Of a stretch of 64,000 bases of DNA, positions 63,246 to 64,000 are shown in pieces. Source of the DNA: an uncultured Bacteroides sp. (GTDB lineage: Bacteria; Bacteroidota; Bacteroidia; Bacteroidales; Bacteroidaceae); contig NZ_CANRPM010000001.1 of the NCBI RefSeq assembly GCF_947632445.1, forward strand, positions 62,001 through 126,000, in the 5' to 3' direction. A program made the translations under genes and the position numbers. A model generated the notes under the pieces. The model saw nothing but the letters and a program-made list of their open reading frames with translations, had not been told where the DNA came from and ran no database searches. Within the stretch, counting starts at the first letter, position 1. Each line of letters starts with the position of its first letter.

Positions 63246-64000
63246 ATGATGGATTTATTCAACTATTCCCGCAGGGAAACATCTGTAGTCAACATCGGCG
63301 ACACTCCGCTGGGAGGCGACAACCCCATCCGCATACAGAGCATGACCAATACCGCTACTCAGGATACCGATGCCTGCGTAGCCCAGGCTAAACGCATCGC
63401 CGACGCGGGCGGAGAATATGTACGACTTACGACACAGGGCGTGAAGGAAGCCGAAAACCTGCGCAGTATCAACGCTGCCCTGCGCCGCGACGGCTACATG
63501 ACACCTCTCGTGGCCGACGTGCACTTCAATCCGCGTGTGGCCGACGTGGCCGCCCTCTATGCCGAAAAGGTACGCATCAATCCCGGCAACTATGTGGATG
63601 CGGCCCGCACTTTCAAGCATTTGGAATATACCGATGAGGAGTATGCACAGGAGTTGCAGAAGATACGCGACCGCTTCATCCCCTTCCTGAACATCTGCAA
63701 GGAGAACCACACGGCCATCCGCATCGGCGTAAATCACGGCTCGCTGTCCGACCGCATCCTATCGCGCTACGGCGACACGCCCGAAGGCATGGTCGAATCG
63801 TGCATGGAGTTCCTGCGCATCTGCGTGGACGAGCATTTCACCGATGTAGTCATTTCCATCAAGGCCTCTAACACCGTAGTCATGGTACGGACCGTCCGCC
63901 TGCTGGCCGCCGTCATGGAAAAGGAAGGCATGCACTTCCCCCTGCACTTAGGTGTGACCGAGGCAGGCGACGGCGAGGACGGACGCATCAAGTCGGCTTT
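63246..64000 (+). CDS. ispG: 4-hydroxy-3-methylbut-2-enyl diphosphate synthase, N-terminal part
   Basis: Iron-sulfur enzyme of the MEP isoprenoid pathway (GcpE). The first 251 codons are present: RIQSMTNTATQDT near 29, GGEYVRLTTQG, PLVADVHFNP, RINPGNYVD and IRIGVNHGSLSDRI are all diagnostic. The start is ATG 63246 or the next codon, ATG 63249. The long spacing after PGNYVD is as expected for the large, insert-containing form of Bacteroidota. The catalytic Cys motifs lie beyond the window. Confidence 0.95.
   Translation, partial: MMDLFNYSRRETSVVNIGDTPLGGDNPIRIQSMTNTATQDTDACVAQAKRIADAGGEYVRLTTQGVKEAENLRSINAALRRDGYMTPLVADVHFNPRVADVAALYAEKVRINPGNYVDAARTFKHLEYTDEEYAQELQKIRDRFIPFLNICKENHTAIRIGVNHGSLSDRILSRYGDTPEGMVESCMEFLRICVDEHFTDVVISIKASNTVVMVRTVRLLAAVMEKEGMHFPLHLGVTEAGDGEDGRIKSA

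Overview
The window looks like a chromosomal segment from a Bacteroidales bacterium (Bacteroidaceae-like). Evidence: a SusC/SusD pair, a long MutS beginning MNEEIVPTP, Bacteroidota-type promoters (a TTTG or TTG box, 19-20 bp, then TAnnTTTG), weak or absent Shine-Dalgarno sequences, and Bacteroidales families such as DUF2851, WbqC, MgtC-DUF4010 and plugless beta-barrels. Core genes use GC-rich codons. Three stretches are clearly more AT-rich and look acquired: the SusCD pair (11-16 kb), a membrane-protein/IS-relic patch (40.6-42.8 kb) and a methyltransferase-nuclease pair (57.3-59.7 kb).

Layout. 1-162 is the 5' end of a DUF2851 gene. 0.55-7.07 kb is a tight seven-gene + strand run: dapB, an active lepB, a second lepB-like gene lacking both catalytic residues, wbqC-like, an SDR/uxuA hexuronate pair and queH. 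It ends in a 40-bp hairpin array facing an M16 peptidase gene. A PfkB kinase gene follows, with Gly at the usual catalytic Asp. 9.6-11.2 kb is gene-free and holds IS982 debris, a 23-bp tandem array and a large inverted repeat. An orphan susD/susC pair follows. 16.9-23.0 kb is a housekeeping run (mnmG, apt, uvrC, dtd, mazG-like, deoC) with a perfect parS-type site between mnmG and apt. Then come a polyprenyl synthetase gene, polA, an SGNH/MBOAT O-acylation pair, a repeat-rich intergenic region with a decayed copy of the ychF 5' end, ychF-lgt, an acyltransferase, mutS, a candidate small RNA, nadB and rubrerythrin.

40-45 kb mixes a hypothetical membrane protein, a relic IS with intact terminal inverted repeats, a SanA/YdcF protein, a 44-residue membrane peptide joined to a CYTH protein, and an MgtC-family protein. 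45-57 kb holds a TonB-dependent receptor, comF, an inositol monophosphatase, NUDIX, a TPR/beta-barrel envelope pair and topA. The end is rpoN, a PAP2-like gene, gcvH, purE and the start of ispG.

The most interesting locus is 57.28-59.71 kb. An EcoRI-family adenine methyltransferase gene carries two poly-G tracts, G10 at its start and G11 near its end, followed by a DUF262-HNH nuclease gene, just downstream of an IS1595 relic. With ten G the methyltransferase start is out of frame (off as written). The second tract selects between two plausible C-termini. I read this as a phase-variable modification/restriction-like system. Also notable: the parS site, the inactive LepB paralogue, the decayed ychF copy, several intergenic 23-bp-period arrays, and a ~60-nt transcription unit with consensus promoter and terminator.
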